From: Pseudosporangium ferrugineum
Lineage (GTDB): Bacteria; Actinomycetota; Actinomycetes; Mycobacteriales; Micromonosporaceae
NCBI RefSeq assembly: GCF_003002065.1
Contig: NZ_PVZG01000008.1
Coordinates: 289,348-353,347, forward strand
Direction: 5' to 3'
Length of the DNA stretch: 64,000 nucleotides
Shown here: one piece after another, positions 33,550 through 42,212 of the stretch
Position numbering within the stretch: position 1 is the first letter of the stretch
Layout: every line of letters starts with the position of its first letter
Translations under genes and position numbers: made by a program
Notes under the pieces: model-generated
The model's input: only the letters and a program-made list of their open reading frames with translations
The model's database searches: none
What the model was told of the DNA's origin: nothing

Positions 33550-33575
33550 TGTGGACAACCCCGCATTGTGGATAA
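33550..33575 (-). promoter_or_regulatory. Two DnaA boxes between nuclease and hemB
   Basis: TGTGGACAA (33550-33558, the reverse complement of TTGTCCACA) and TGTGGATAA (33567-33575, the reverse complement of TTATCCACA) are 17 bp apart in the same orientation. They lie between the convergent nuclease and hemB genes, not at a promoter. Confidence 0.55.
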
Positions 33576-33637
33576 CTCAAGCCGGAGCCCCACGCCGGAG
33601 TAGGTTTCCGGCATGAGCCAGACAAGCCCGGTGAAGG

Positions 33638-34627
33638 TCAGTAACGGTCGCGGAGGAGCCGCGCGGCCTCGGTCGCCCAGTAGGTCAGGATGATCTGCGC
33701 GCCGGCCCGCTTGATCGACGTCAGCGTCTCCAGCATCACGCCCTGGCGGTCGATCCAGCCGTTGGCCGCTGCCGCCTCGACCATCGCGAACTCGCCCGAC
33801 ACCTGGTAGGCGGCGACCGGCACGTCCACGCGCTCACGGACGGCGGCCACCACGTCGAGGTAGGGCAGGGCCGGCTTGATCATGATCATGTCCGCGCCCT
33901 CGGCCACGTCGAGGTCGACCTCACGCAGCGCCTCGCGGAGGTTGCCGGGGCTCTGCTGGTAGGTGCGGCGGTCGCCCTGGAGGGTCGACTCGACGGCCTC
34001 GCGGAAGGGGCCGTAGAAGGCGCCGGCGAACTTCGCCGCGTAGGCGAGGACCGCGACATCCTGGTGGCCGGCCTCGTCGAGGGCCCGGCGGATGACGCCG
34101 ACCTGGCCGTCCATCATGCCCGACGGTCCGACCACGTGGGCTCCCGCCTCGGCCTGGGCGACGCCCATCCGCGCGTAGAGGGCCAGCGTGGCGTCGTTGT
34201 CGACCGTGCCGTCGGCGGCGAGGACGCCGCAGTGGCCGTGGGAGGTGAACTCGTCGAGACACAGGTCGCCCATGACGACCGTGGAGTCGCCCACCTCGGC
34301 GACGACGTCCCGGAGGGCGACGTTGAGGATGCCGTCGGGGTCGAGACCGCCCGATCCGGTCTCGTCCTTGTGCTCGTTCGTGGGTACGCCGAAGAGCATG
34401 AGCCCGCCGACGCCGGCCCGGACCGCCTCGTGGGCGGCCTTGCGCAGCGATTCGCGGGAGTGCTGCACGACGCCCGGGAGGGAGGAGATCGGCCGGGGTT
34501 CGGTCAGCCCCTCCTTGACGAAGAGCGGCAACACCAGCTCGGCCGGGGACACGCGGGTCTCCTCGACCAGCCGTCGCATGGCGGTCGTGCGCCGCAGCCG
34601 GCGGGGGCGGACATCGGGGTACGCCAT
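33638..34627 (-). CDS. hemB: Delta-aminolevulinic acid dehydratase (porphobilinogen synthase)
   Basis: The 329-residue enzyme condenses two 5-aminolevulinate molecules to porphobilinogen. The two active-site lysines are in YAAKFAGAFYGPFR and MIMIKPALPYLD. The metal region reads DLCLDEFTSHGHCG, a mix of the Cys-rich zinc type and the Asp-containing magnesium type, as I recall for actinobacterial enzymes. ATG 34627 has GGGAG 5 nt upstream. It is the last gene of the rex-hemACDB run, 73 bp after hemD with a hairpin between. Confidence 0.96.
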   Translation of the reverse strand: MAYPDVRPRRLRRTTAMRRLVEETRVSPAELVLPLFVKEGLTEPRPISSLPGVVQHSRESLRKAAHEAVRAGVGGLMLFGVPTNEHKDETGSGGLDPDGILNVALRDVVAEVGDSTVVMGDLCLDEFTSHGHCGVLAADGTVDNDATLALYARMGVAQAEAGAHVVGPSGMMDGQVGVIRRALDEAGHQDVAVLAYAAKFAGAFYGPFREAVESTLQGDRRTYQQSPGNLREALREVDLDVAEGADMIMIKPALPYLDVVAAVRERVDVPVAAYQVSGEFAMVEAAAANGWIDRQGVMLETLTSIKRAGAQIILTYWATEAARLLRDRY

Positions 34628-34662
34628 GCTGACTCCCTGAGCTGACGGATCCGGGAAACGTG

Positions 34663-34691
34663 CCGGGCCGGAAGCGATGCTCCCGGCCCGG
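34663..34691 (-). terminator. Hairpin between hemD and hemB
   Basis: CCGGGCCGG (34663-34671) pairs with CCGGCCCGG (34683-34691) around an 11-nt loop. It lies just after hemD and could attenuate transcription into hemB. Confidence 0.5.
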
Positions 34692-34700
34692 ATGGAACGA

Positions 34701-36287
34701 CTAGCGGAACCGCAGCGCCGTCGGTCCCTGCACCTTCGAGCCCCGGCGCTGCTTGGCCGGCATCGCGGCCAGCTTCTCGCGGAGCTCGACCGCGTAGGAC
34801 GCGAGCGCCTCGACCAGGTCGGGCACCGAGGCGTGCTGCGGCTGGACGTCGACCCGCAGGCCGAACTCCGTCGCGGTCTCGGCCGTCTTGGGGCCGATCA
34901 CCGCGACCACCGTGCGGGCGTGCGGCTTGCCCGCGATGCCCACCAGGTTGCGGACCGTGGAGGACGACGTGAACAGGACGGCGTCGAAGCCACCCGACTT
35001 GATCGCGTCGCGGATGTCGGCCGGCGGCGGGGCGGCGCGGACCGTGCGGTACGCCGTCACGTCGTCGACCTCCCAGCCGCGCTCGATGAGGCCGGCGGCC
35101 AGCGTCTCGGTCGCGATGTCGGCGCGCGGCAGCAGCACCCGGCCGACCGGGTCGAGGATCTCGTCGTGCGGCGAGAATTCCGCCAGCAGGCCCTCGCTGG
35201 ACTGGTCGCCGGCGGGGATCAGCTCCGGCTGGATGCCGAACGCGCGGACCGCGTCGGCCGTCGCCTCGCCGATGCAGGCGATCTTCACGCCGCCGAAGTG
35301 GCGGGCGTCGAGGCCGTGCTCCGCGAACTTCTCCCAGACCGCGCGGACCGCGTTGACCGAGGTGAAGACGACCCAGGCGTACCGGCCGTCGACCAGGCCC
35401 TTGACCGCGCGCTCCATCTGCGCCGGGGTGCGCGGGGGCTCGACGGCGATCGTGGGGACCTCGCACGGGATGGCCCCGTACGCCCGCAGCCGGGCACTCA
35501 TGGCGCCCGCCTGCTCCTTGGTGCGCGGGACGAGGACCTTCCAGCCGTACAGCGGGCGGTTCTCCCACCAGCTCAGCTTGTCGCGCTCGGCGACCTCCGC
35601 ACCGACCGTGAGCACCACGCGCCCGGTGAAGCCGAGCGCCGCCGCGACGAAGCTGTCGACCGTCGACGTGGTCGTGTACTGGGTCTCGCCGGTGCCGTCG
35701 CCGGTGACGCCGACGGCGGTGCCCGGCTCGACGCCCGAGGCGAGGAGGCCGTCGCGGACCGCGGCGAGGTCGCCCGCGTCCACCGCCACCGCGAAGGAGC
35801 CCTTCTGGGCCGCCGCGGCGAGCGCGTCGAAGTCGACCGCCGTCACGTCGTCGATGTCGGCCACCGTGCGGACGCCGGGCAGCGGGACACCCGCGTACGT
35901 GGCGACGCCCTCGGCCTGGCCCAGGCCGGGCACCACCTCGAAGTGCACGGCGGTGCGGGCCACGGCCTGGACCTCGCGCACCACGGAGTCGTGGCCGAAC
36001 GGGTCGCCGGCCACCAGGTGCACGGCGGAGAGGCCGGACTTGGCGGCGGAGAGCAGCACCTTGGCGACGTCGCCGGGAGCCCCCTCGGCCGGGCTGAACT
36101 GGGTGTCGTCCTTGGCCTCCGCCCGGATCGCCGCGAGCAGCGACTCGGGGACGCCACGGTCGTAGACGACCTGGTCGGCGTCGGCGAGGGTGTCGTGGGC
36201 CCGGCGCGTCAGCAGCCCCGGGTCGCCGGGTCCGGCGCCGACGAACGCGATGCGTCCGGCGCTCTTGCGGGCGGTGCGGGTGGTCAT
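34701..36287 (-). CDS. hemD: Uroporphyrinogen-III C-methyltransferase / synthase fusion
   Basis: The 528-residue protein fuses a SAM-dependent tetrapyrrole-methylase-like domain (residues ~10-245; AFVGAGPGDPGLLTRRA, VPGLGQAEGVATYAGVPLPG) to a uroporphyrinogen-III synthase domain (~250-510; WVVFTSVNAVRAVWEKF, DAVLFTSSSTVRNLVG). The methylase half has a divergent region in place of the usual TSAVS-type loop, so its activity is less certain than the synthase. It sits between hemC and hemB, overlapping hemC by 4 nt (ATGA). Confidence 0.93.
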   Translation of the reverse strand: MTTRTARKSAGRIAFVGAGPGDPGLLTRRAHDTLADADQVVYDRGVPESLLAAIRAEAKDDTQFSPAEGAPGDVAKVLLSAAKSGLSAVHLVAGDPFGHDSVVREVQAVARTAVHFEVVPGLGQAEGVATYAGVPLPGVRTVADIDDVTAVDFDALAAAAQKGSFAVAVDAGDLAAVRDGLLASGVEPGTAVGVTGDGTGETQYTTTSTVDSFVAAALGFTGRVVLTVGAEVAERDKLSWWENRPLYGWKVLVPRTKEQAGAMSARLRAYGAIPCEVPTIAVEPPRTPAQMERAVKGLVDGRYAWVVFTSVNAVRAVWEKFAEHGLDARHFGGVKIACIGEATADAVRAFGIQPELIPAGDQSSEGLLAEFSPHDEILDPVGRVLLPRADIATETLAAGLIERGWEVDDVTAYRTVRAAPPPADIRDAIKSGGFDAVLFTSSSTVRNLVGIAGKPHARTVVAVIGPKTAETATEFGLRVDVQPQHASVPDLVEALASYAVELREKLAAMPAKQRRGSKVQGPTALRFR

Positions 36288-37213
36288 TCTGTGCTCCCCA
36301 TCAGGGTGTCGGCGCCGGCTTCGAGGAGATCGGCGGCGAGCGCCTTGCCGATCTCCGCCGCGTCGGCGGGCGTTCCGGTGCGCGACAGCCGGACAGCTCG
36401 GGCCCCGTCCGGGCTGATCACCGCACCGCGCAGGTAGATCTCGTCGCCGTCCTCGCCTTCGGCGAGTTCGGCGTGTGCCGCGACCGGGGCGGAGCATCCG
36501 GCCTCGAGCGTGGCGAGCAACGCCCGTTCCGCCGTGACGGCGGCGCGGGACGGTGCATGATCGAGCGCCCCCAGCAGCTCGACCAGGTCTGCGTTGCCGG
36601 ACCGGCACTCCACCGCCAGCGCACCCTGGGCAGGGGCGGGCAGCATGAGCATCGGGTCCAGCGTTTCCGTGATCTCGGCGGCCCGGCCGAGACGCACCAC
36701 GCCGGCCCGCGCCAGAACGATCGCGTCGAGGTCGGCCCCGGGACCGAGCACCCGTGCGATCCGGCTGTCGATGTTGCCGCGGATCGGCGTGACCTGCAAC
36801 TGTAGGCCCAAAGCATGGATTTGCGCGATTCGGCGCACCGCGCCCGTGCCGATGGTGGTCCCCGGGGCGAGCTCCGCGAGGGTCTGCTGGTCGCGGGCGA
36901 TCAGCACGTCGCGGGGGTCCTCCCGCTGCGGCACGGCGGCGATGTGCAGGCTCGGGTGCTGCGCGGTGGGCAGGTCCTTGTACGAGTGCACGGCGAAGTC
37001 GATCTCGTCGGCCAGCAGCGCGTCCCGCAGGGCGGACACGAACACGCCGACGCCGAGCTGGGCCACCGGGGCGGCGGAGCGGTCTCCGGCGGTCACGATG
37101 CGGACCAGCTCGACCGGCACGCCGGTGCGGGCGGTCAGCTCGTCGGCGACCATCTGGGACTGGGCGAGCGCCAGTGCGCTGCCCCGGGTGCCGAGGCGCA
37201 GCGGGGTCCTCAC
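36284..37213 (-). CDS. hemC: Hydroxymethylbilane synthase (porphobilinogen deaminase)
   Basis: The 309-residue enzyme polymerises four porphobilinogens. It begins LRLGTRGSALALAQSQMVAD and has VHSYKDLPTA and RRIAQIHAL. The dipyrromethane cofactor Cys is in LEAGCSAPVAAHA. It starts with GTG overlapping the hemA stop (GTGA) and ends overlapping hemD. The whole hemACD unit is translationally coupled. Confidence 0.96.
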   Translation of the reverse strand: MRTPLRLGTRGSALALAQSQMVADELTARTGVPVELVRIVTAGDRSAAPVAQLGVGVFVSALRDALLADEIDFAVHSYKDLPTAQHPSLHIAAVPQREDPRDVLIARDQQTLAELAPGTTIGTGAVRRIAQIHALGLQLQVTPIRGNIDSRIARVLGPGADLDAIVLARAGVVRLGRAAEITETLDPMLMLPAPAQGALAVECRSGNADLVELLGALDHAPSRAAVTAERALLATLEAGCSAPVAAHAELAEGEDGDEIYLRGAVISPDGARAVRLSRTGTPADAAEIGKALAADLLEAGADTLMGSTE

Positions 37214-38505
37214 GCTTGTCCTCCGATCTCGGGCACGGCGTCGGCCTGGGTGGCGTGCGGAACGTCGAGGTCGAAGAGCTCCCGCAACAGGGCCGCATAC
37301 TGGTCGCCGCCGGGCTCGGCCGCAAGTTGGCGAACCCGGACGGTGGGTGAGTGCAGCAGCTGCTGCACGACCCGGTGGAGGGTACGCGAAACGTCGGCCC
37401 GCTGCTCCTCCGTGAATTCCGGCCGGCGCGAGGAGAGCTTGCGCAGCTCCGCCGCGACCACCTCGTCGGCGCGGGTACGCAGGGCGGCGACCGTCGGGGC
37501 GATCTCGGTGCCGCGCAGCCAGGCCAGGAAGTGCTCGACCTCGGCGGTGACGATCTGCTCGACGGCGGCGGTCTCGGCGGCGGCGGGGAGCGTACGGCGG
37601 CTCGCGGCGAGCCCGTCGATGTCGACGACCGTCACGTGGGGCAGCTCGGCGACCTCCGGGGCGACGTCCCGGGGCACCGCGAGGTCCAGCACCACGAGCG
37701 GGCGGTCACGGCCGGCCAGCCGGTCGGCGGTGAGCACGGGCTCGGTGGAGGCGGTGGCGCAGACCACCACGTCGGCGTCACGCAGGGCGGTGTCGAGGTC
37801 GGCGAAGTCCACGGCGGTGGCGCCGTACGCCTCGGCGAGCCGGGCCGCGCGGGCCGCGCCTCGGTTGGTGATCCGCAGCGGCCCGACGCCGGTGCGGGTG
37901 AGGGTCGCCACGGAGAGCGCGCCCATCGCCCCCGCGCCGATCACCAGGCCCGGACGGCCGCCCAGGTCGCCGCCGAACGCGCCGGCCGCGACGTCCAGGG
38001 CGGCGGTGACGACGCTCTGCCCGGCGCGGTCGATGCCGGTCTCGGCGTGCGCGCGCTTGCCGACCCGCAGCGCCTGCTGCATCAGCTCGTGCAGGAGGCG
38101 GCCGGCCGAGTCGGCCTCGGTGGCCGCGTGGTAGGCGTCGCGCAGCTGGCCGAGGATCTGCGCCTCGCCCACGACCATCGAGTCGAGGCCGGACGAGACC
38201 CGGAACGAGTGGCGCACGGCCGCCTCGTCGTAGTGCACGTACAGGTGGCCGGCGAGCTCGCTGGCGCCGATCCCGGACTGCTCGGCGAGCACCCCGCAGA
38301 CGTCGCCGAGGCCGCCGTGGAAGCCGGTGACGGCCGCGTACACCTCGACCCGGTTGCAGGTGGAGAGGACGACCGCCTCGCCGACGTACGGCTGGGCGAC
38401 GAGCTTCTGGAGCACGCCGGGAATGTCGGATCCGGCGATGGTGAGACGCTCGAGAGTGCCGACCCCGGCGGTCCGGTACGACGCGCCGACGCTGAGCAGA
38501 TTCAC
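37210..38505 (-). CDS. hemA: Glutamyl-tRNA reductase
   Basis: The ~431-residue enzyme makes glutamate-1-semialdehyde, the first committed haem precursor. It begins NLLSVGASYRTAGVGTLERL. The active Cys is in VLSTCNRVEVYA, followed by GLDSMVVGEAQILGQ and the NADPH domain (LVIGAGAMGALSVATL). GTG 38505 overlaps the rex stop (GTGA), so expression is tied to Rex. A C-terminal dimerisation helix region is present. Confidence 0.96.
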   Translation of the reverse strand: MNLLSVGASYRTAGVGTLERLTIAGSDIPGVLQKLVAQPYVGEAVVLSTCNRVEVYAAVTGFHGGLGDVCGVLAEQSGIGASELAGHLYVHYDEAAVRHSFRVSSGLDSMVVGEAQILGQLRDAYHAATEADSAGRLLHELMQQALRVGKRAHAETGIDRAGQSVVTAALDVAAGAFGGDLGGRPGLVIGAGAMGALSVATLTRTGVGPLRITNRGAARAARLAEAYGATAVDFADLDTALRDADVVVCATASTEPVLTADRLAGRDRPLVVLDLAVPRDVAPEVAELPHVTVVDIDGLAASRRTLPAAAETAAVEQIVTAEVEHFLAWLRGTEIAPTVAALRTRADEVVAAELRKLSSRRPEFTEEQRADVSRTLHRVVQQLLHSPTVRVRQLAAEPGGDQYAALLRELFDLDVPHATQADAVPEIGGQA

Positions 38506-39242
38506 GACCCGACCGCCTCCTGGTTGCCGGCCTGTTCCGCCCGTCCGCCGGGGAGGGCGGTGAGCGAGGCCTTCCGGTGCTCGTGGAACGAGAGGATCTG
38601 CAGCTCGATGGCGAGGTCGACCTTGCGGACGTCGACGCCGGCGGGCACGGAGAGCACGCACGGCGCGAAGTTGAGGATGCTGGTGACCCCCGCGGTCACC
38701 AGCTCGTCGGCGACGCCCTGCGCGGCGCCGGCCGGGGTCGCGATGACCCCGATGGTGATGCCCTCCTCGACGACGGCGCGGCCGAGCTCGTCGATGTGGC
38801 GCACCAGGAGGCCGTTGATCGGCTTGCCCACGCGCTCGGGGTCGGCGTCGAAGAGCGCGACGATGCGGAAGCCCCGGCTCGCGAAGCCGTCGTAGCCGGC
38901 CAGCGCGTGCCCGAGGTTACCGACGCCGACCAGCGCGACGGCGCGGCGCTGGTCGAGGCCGAGGATGTATTCGATCTGGTCGATCAGCAGGGCGACGTCG
39001 TAGCCGACGCCGCGGGTGCCGTACGACCCGAGGTGCGAGAGGTCCTTGCGGAGCTTGGCCGAGTTGACGCCCGCCGCGGCCGCGAGGCCCTCGCTGGAGA
39101 CCGTGTCCGCGCCGGTCTCGGCGAGGTTGTGCAGGGCACGCAGATACTCCGGTAGCCGCGCGATCGTCGCTTCCGGCAGATCCGGGAAGGCGGGCACCGC
39201 ACCGGTTTTCCCGGGCGTGTTTCCATGACGCTGCTGACTCAT
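38502..39242 (-). CDS. rex: Redox-sensing transcriptional repressor Rex
   Basis: The ~246-residue protein has an N-terminal winged HTH (ARLPEYLRALHNLAETGADT, then GVNSAKLRKDLSHLGSYGTRGVGYDV). The Rossmann domain VALVGVGNLGHALAGY reads the NADH/NAD+ ratio. Rex leaves its operators when NADH rises. ATG 39242 (MSQQRHGN) has GGAG 4 nt upstream; a frame extending to 39359 is unlikely. It is the first gene of rex-hemACD-hemB, as in Streptomyces coelicolor, and a Rex operator lies ~100 bp upstream. Confidence 0.96.
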   Translation of the reverse strand: MSQQRHGNTPGKTGAVPAFPDLPEATIARLPEYLRALHNLAETGADTVSSEGLAAAAGVNSAKLRKDLSHLGSYGTRGVGYDVALLIDQIEYILGLDQRRAVALVGVGNLGHALAGYDGFASRGFRIVALFDADPERVGKPINGLLVRHIDELGRAVVEEGITIGVIATPAGAAQGVADELVTAGVTSILNFAPCVLSVPAGVDVRKVDLAIELQILSFHEHRKASLTALPGGRAEQAGNQEAVGS

Positions 39243-39343
39243 CTGACTCCGTGCCGACAAGGTGGCGAACCTGCGGTGAGCCCTCTGTGGCCTGGATGGA
39301 CCGGCTGTGGTAGCGGGGCTCTTCGGAGTCACAGAGTAGGCGC

Positions 39344-39361
39344 TTGTGAAGGCGTGCACAA
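39344..39361. promoter_or_regulatory. Rex operator (ROP)
   Basis: TTGTGAAGGCGTGCACAA is an 18-bp near-palindrome that closely matches the Rex consensus (TGTGAAC-N3-TTCACA type). It lies 102 bp upstream of the rex ATG on the minus strand, in the position for autoregulation of rex-hemACDB. Confidence 0.85.
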
Positions 39362-39487
39362 ATCGCGATCTTGATAGCGGAACTGGACAAAGATCGAGTC
39401 AGCGTGTAATCGCACGCCGACACCTGTCCGAGTATTACCGCTTCCGCGCCCCCGCGACCACCTACGTCGGCATACCGACGACGAGTA

Positions 39488-40129
39488 TCACAACGCCTTG
39501 GCCAACGAGACCGCTTCCATCAGGCTGTCGGCGACCGGGGCGCCGGATTCGCGCAGCCGGACCGGGTCGGTGAAGCCGCCGGTGTAGAGCACGCAACGCG
39601 CGCCCACCGAGGCCGCCGCGTCGGCGTCGTCGATCGAGTCGCCGATGAGAATCGCCTGCTCACCCGGGACGTCGAGCTGCGACAGGTGCCGGGCGAGGTG
39701 CGCCGCCTTGAGCCCGCCGTCGACCTCGGTGGGCCGGCCGTCGATGCGCGCGAAGACCCCGGCGAGGCCCCGAGACTCCACCGCCGGGACCAGTTCCTCG
39801 TGAAACCACATCGACAGCAGCGACTGGGAGCCCGGCCAGGACCTGATCGCGGCCTCCGCGTCGGCGGCGAGCGGGATGGTGGTCAGCCCCATCCGGTACG
39901 CCTCGTGGAAGATCCGGTCGAGCTCCTCGAACTCCTCCTCGGTGATCGCCCGCTCGAGGATCTCGGCGTAGAACTCCGACACCGGACGCCGGAAGCGCCG
40001 CCGGTGCTCGTCCGAGTCCACGCTGCGGCCACCGATCGCGGCGAACGTCTGATTGGTGGACGAGACGACGAGCGAGAGGTCGTCGAGGAGGGTGCCGTTC
40101 CAGTCCCAGACAAGATGAGTACGCGCCAC
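39488..40129 (-). CDS. HAD-superfamily phosphatase (phosphoglycolate-phosphatase-like)
   Basis: The 213-residue protein has VWDWNGTLLDD with both Asp positions of DxN/D-type HAD motif I. The Ser motif is in SLLSMWF, a Lys is in GGLKAAHLA, and ILIGDSIDDADAA is motif IV; a helical cap lies between I and II. It is a likely small-molecule phosphatase; the substrate is unknown. GTG 40129 is preceded by TAGCCT six nucleotides upstream. That hexamer overlaps the stop of the glutaredoxin-like gene, so the gene has its own leaderless promoter. Confidence 0.87.
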   Translation of the reverse strand: MARTHLVWDWNGTLLDDLSLVVSSTNQTFAAIGGRSVDSDEHRRRFRRPVSEFYAEILERAITEEEFEELDRIFHEAYRMGLTTIPLAADAEAAIRSWPGSQSLLSMWFHEELVPAVESRGLAGVFARIDGRPTEVDGGLKAAHLARHLSQLDVPGEQAILIGDSIDDADAAASVGARCVLYTGGFTDPVRLRESGAPVADSLMEAVSLAKAL

Positions 40130-40135
40130 GGCGAG

Positions 40136-40141
40136 AGGCTA
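40136..40141 (-). promoter_or_regulatory. Leaderless -10 of HAD gene
   Basis: On the minus strand TAGCCT ends 6 nt before GTG 40129 and overlaps the TAG of the upstream glutaredoxin-like gene. Confidence 0.5.
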
Positions 40142-40387
40142 CAGCCGAGGGGCCCCCGGCGGTCGAGCGATATCCCGCAGCAGCCGGTCCTCCTCGACCC
40201 GCCAGTAGCCGTGTTCCTTGCCGTCGAGCAGCACCACCGGCACCCGGTCGCCGTAGTCGCGCTCGAGCTCGATCGAATCGGACACCTCCACCCGGGTCCA
40301 CCCGTCCGCGACGATCCGGTCCAGCACCGCCTCCGCCTCCTCGCACAGGTGGCAGCCGGTGCGGCTGATCAGGGTCACCCGGGTCAT
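40139..40387 (-). CDS. Glutaredoxin-like thioredoxin-fold protein
   Basis: The 82-residue protein has the redox motif CHLC in TLISRTGCHLCEEAEAVL and the cis-Pro in DRVPVVLLDGKEHGYWRV. This matches the small glutaredoxin family (DUF836-like) that, as recalled, is found near hemA in mycobacteria. It probably acts as a cytosolic thiol-disulfide exchanger in a mycothiol background. Its ATG overlaps the AMP-ligase stop by 4 nt. Confidence 0.88.
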   Translation of the reverse strand: MTRVTLISRTGCHLCEEAEAVLDRIVADGWTRVEVSDSIELERDYGDRVPVVLLDGKEHGYWRVEEDRLLRDIARPPGAPRL

Positions 40388-41901
40388 CGCAGCTCTCCCT
40401 TGCGTACCTTGCCGATCGCCGAGTGCGGTAGCTCGGCCACCAGCTCGATCCCGGACGGCAGCTTGAAGCGGGCCAGGTGCGCGGCGCAGAAGACCTGCAG
40501 CTCGGCCGGGGTAGGCGGCGGGTTCCGGGCGGGGACGACGTACGCGTACGGCACCTGACCGGTCTGCGGGTCGGGCACCGCGATCACGGCGGACTCGGCC
40601 ACCCCCGGGTGCGCGTCGAGCACCCGTTCGATCTCCGCCGGGTAGACGTTGAAGCCGTTCACCAGGATGAGCTCGCCGATCCGGTCGACCAGCACGAGAT
40701 CGCCGGCGGCGTCCGCGTACGCGATGTCGCCGGTGCGCCACCAGCCGTCGGCGTCCGGGCCGTCGCGCCCGTCGGGCCAGTAGCCGGAGAACAGGTTCTC
40801 GCCGCGCACCACGATCTCGCCCGGGTCCGTGCCGTCGGCGTCCGAGAGGTCGATCTCCAGGTCGTCGGCGTGCGCCTCGGACGTCGTGCCGTCGTGCCAC
40901 AGCACCGCGCCCTCCGCGGAGCGCAACAGCAGCGAAACTCCGGGGAGTGGCCGTCCGATGGAGGCGACCTTCTCGCGGTCACTCACCGCGGTCGTCGTGA
41001 GGACCGGGGCCGCCTCGGTCAGGCCGTACCCGATCAGGATGGTCCGCCCGGTCGCGGCGGTGAAGCGGGCCGCGTCGTCGGGGTCCAGCGGCGCGGCCCC
41101 GCACACCGCGGTGCGCACCGTACCGAAGTCCGGCGCCGCCTCCCGCGACCACGCCGCGTACATGGAAGGCACCCCTACCACGGCAGTGACCTGGTGTTTC
41201 TTGATCAGGGCCAGCGTCGCGGCGGGATCGAACCGGTCGACGAGCACGCCGCAGGCGCCGTGGTGGGCGACCGCACCGAGCCCGGTGTTCAACCCGTACG
41301 CATGAAAGAACGGGATCGCGAGCAGCACCACGTCGTCGGCGCCGAGCACGGGCGGCTCGATCCGCTGCAACTGCTCGTGATTGGCAGTGAGAGCACGGTG
41401 CGTGAGCATGGCGCCCTTCGGCCGGCCGCTCGTGCCGGACGTGTAGAGCAACACCGCGAGGTCCGTCGCGGCCGGCCCCCGCGCCGCGAGCGCCGGACCG
41501 TCGTCCGTCAGAAGCGAAGGCGACGGTACGGCCACCCCCTCACCCAACCGCAGCCGTCCCAGCACCGCCTCCTCGGCGACCACCCGGACCGCCCCGCTGT
41601 CACTCAGCGCGAAGGTCACCTCGTCGGCCGTGTAGCCGGGATTGAGCGGCACCGCGACCCGCCCGGCGCGCAACACGCCGAAGTACGCCGCGGCGAAGTC
41701 GAAGGTGTTGCCGAGAATGATCGCCACGCGGTCGCCCGGCGCGGTGCCGCGGGCCAGCACCCGGGCCGCCCGATCGACGCGTTCGTCGAGGCCGGACCAC
41801 GTGAGCACGGTGTCGCCGGCGATCAGAGCGGGGCTGTCGGGCCGGCTTCGCGCGGCATCGCGCACCGGATCACGGGCCAGGTCGTCGGTCAGATCTCCCA
41901 C
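40384..41901 (-). CDS. Acyl-CoA synthetase / AMP-dependent ligase
   Basis: The ~505-residue adenylate-forming enzyme has the P-loop-like LLYTSGTSGRPKGAMLTH, the core GYGLTEAAPV, and hinge/acceptor region GWWRTGDIAYAD with LVDRIGELILVNGFNVYPAE. The catalytic Lys is in HSAIGKVRKGELR at the end. It activates a carboxylic acid, probably a fatty acid, as acyl-AMP and then acyl-CoA. GTG 41901 is a best guess; frames extend to 42177. It overlaps the glutaredoxin gene and is divergent from bldN. Confidence 0.9.
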   Translation of the reverse strand: MGDLTDDLARDPVRDAARSRPDSPALIAGDTVLTWSGLDERVDRAARVLARGTAPGDRVAIILGNTFDFAAAYFGVLRAGRVAVPLNPGYTADEVTFALSDSGAVRVVAEEAVLGRLRLGEGVAVPSPSLLTDDGPALAARGPAATDLAVLLYTSGTSGRPKGAMLTHRALTANHEQLQRIEPPVLGADDVVLLAIPFFHAYGLNTGLGAVAHHGACGVLVDRFDPAATLALIKKHQVTAVVGVPSMYAAWSREAAPDFGTVRTAVCGAAPLDPDDAARFTAATGRTILIGYGLTEAAPVLTTTAVSDREKVASIGRPLPGVSLLLRSAEGAVLWHDGTTSEAHADDLEIDLSDADGTDPGEIVVRGENLFSGYWPDGRDGPDADGWWRTGDIAYADAAGDLVLVDRIGELILVNGFNVYPAEIERVLDAHPGVAESAVIAVPDPQTGQVPYAYVVPARNPPPTPAELQVFCAAHLARFKLPSGIELVAELPHSAIGKVRKGELR

Positions 41902-41944
41902 GACGCCCGAGTCTGGCACACCAACCACCCGAACGGGGTGTGCC

Positions 41945-42052
41945 GGACAGCCTGTCCGCACCCGTTTCGAGAGTGTCCTACATGGTGGCAGAAGTTCTGC
42001 ATGTCGCGTCTGCGCCACTTCGGGATAATTTCGCGCAGCGCACACAGTGTGC
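41945..42052. promoter_or_regulatory. Three short perfect palindromes upstream of bldN
   Basis: GGACAGCCTGTCC (41945-41957), GCAGAAGTTCTGC (41988-42000) and GCACACAGTGTGC (42040-42052) are each 13-bp palindromes with one central base. Their centres are 43 and 52 bp apart. They occupy the 311-bp divergent region between the AMP-ligase and bldN, which otherwise shows only a CGGGATAATT AT-rich patch (42021-42030). They are candidate operators for developmental regulators. Confidence 0.5.
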
Positions 42053-42212
42053 GACTCCGTGTGTTCACAGTCCGCAATACTTCCCGTCTGTGTAACGGAG
42101 TCCACATCCGTGGGTGAGGTCGGCCTGCTCCACCGGGCCGCTTCACCCCGTTTTGTTGTGGACCGGCTTTCGGACACACCTCATCGACGGCCCGCCGGGT
42201 CAAGGAGGCGCA

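Noticed and set aside
28133..33558. Two very long minus-strand open frames (~930 codons each)
   Set aside because: They are antisense to the transglycosylase, GNAT and nuclease genes, all of which have clear motifs and starts. The long frames follow from scarcity of stop codons at this GC content.
40384..41901. Secondary-metabolite (NRPS-like) locus around the AMP-ligase
   Set aside because: The enzyme is a stand-alone acyl-CoA synthetase with no carrier or condensation domain, among housekeeping genes.
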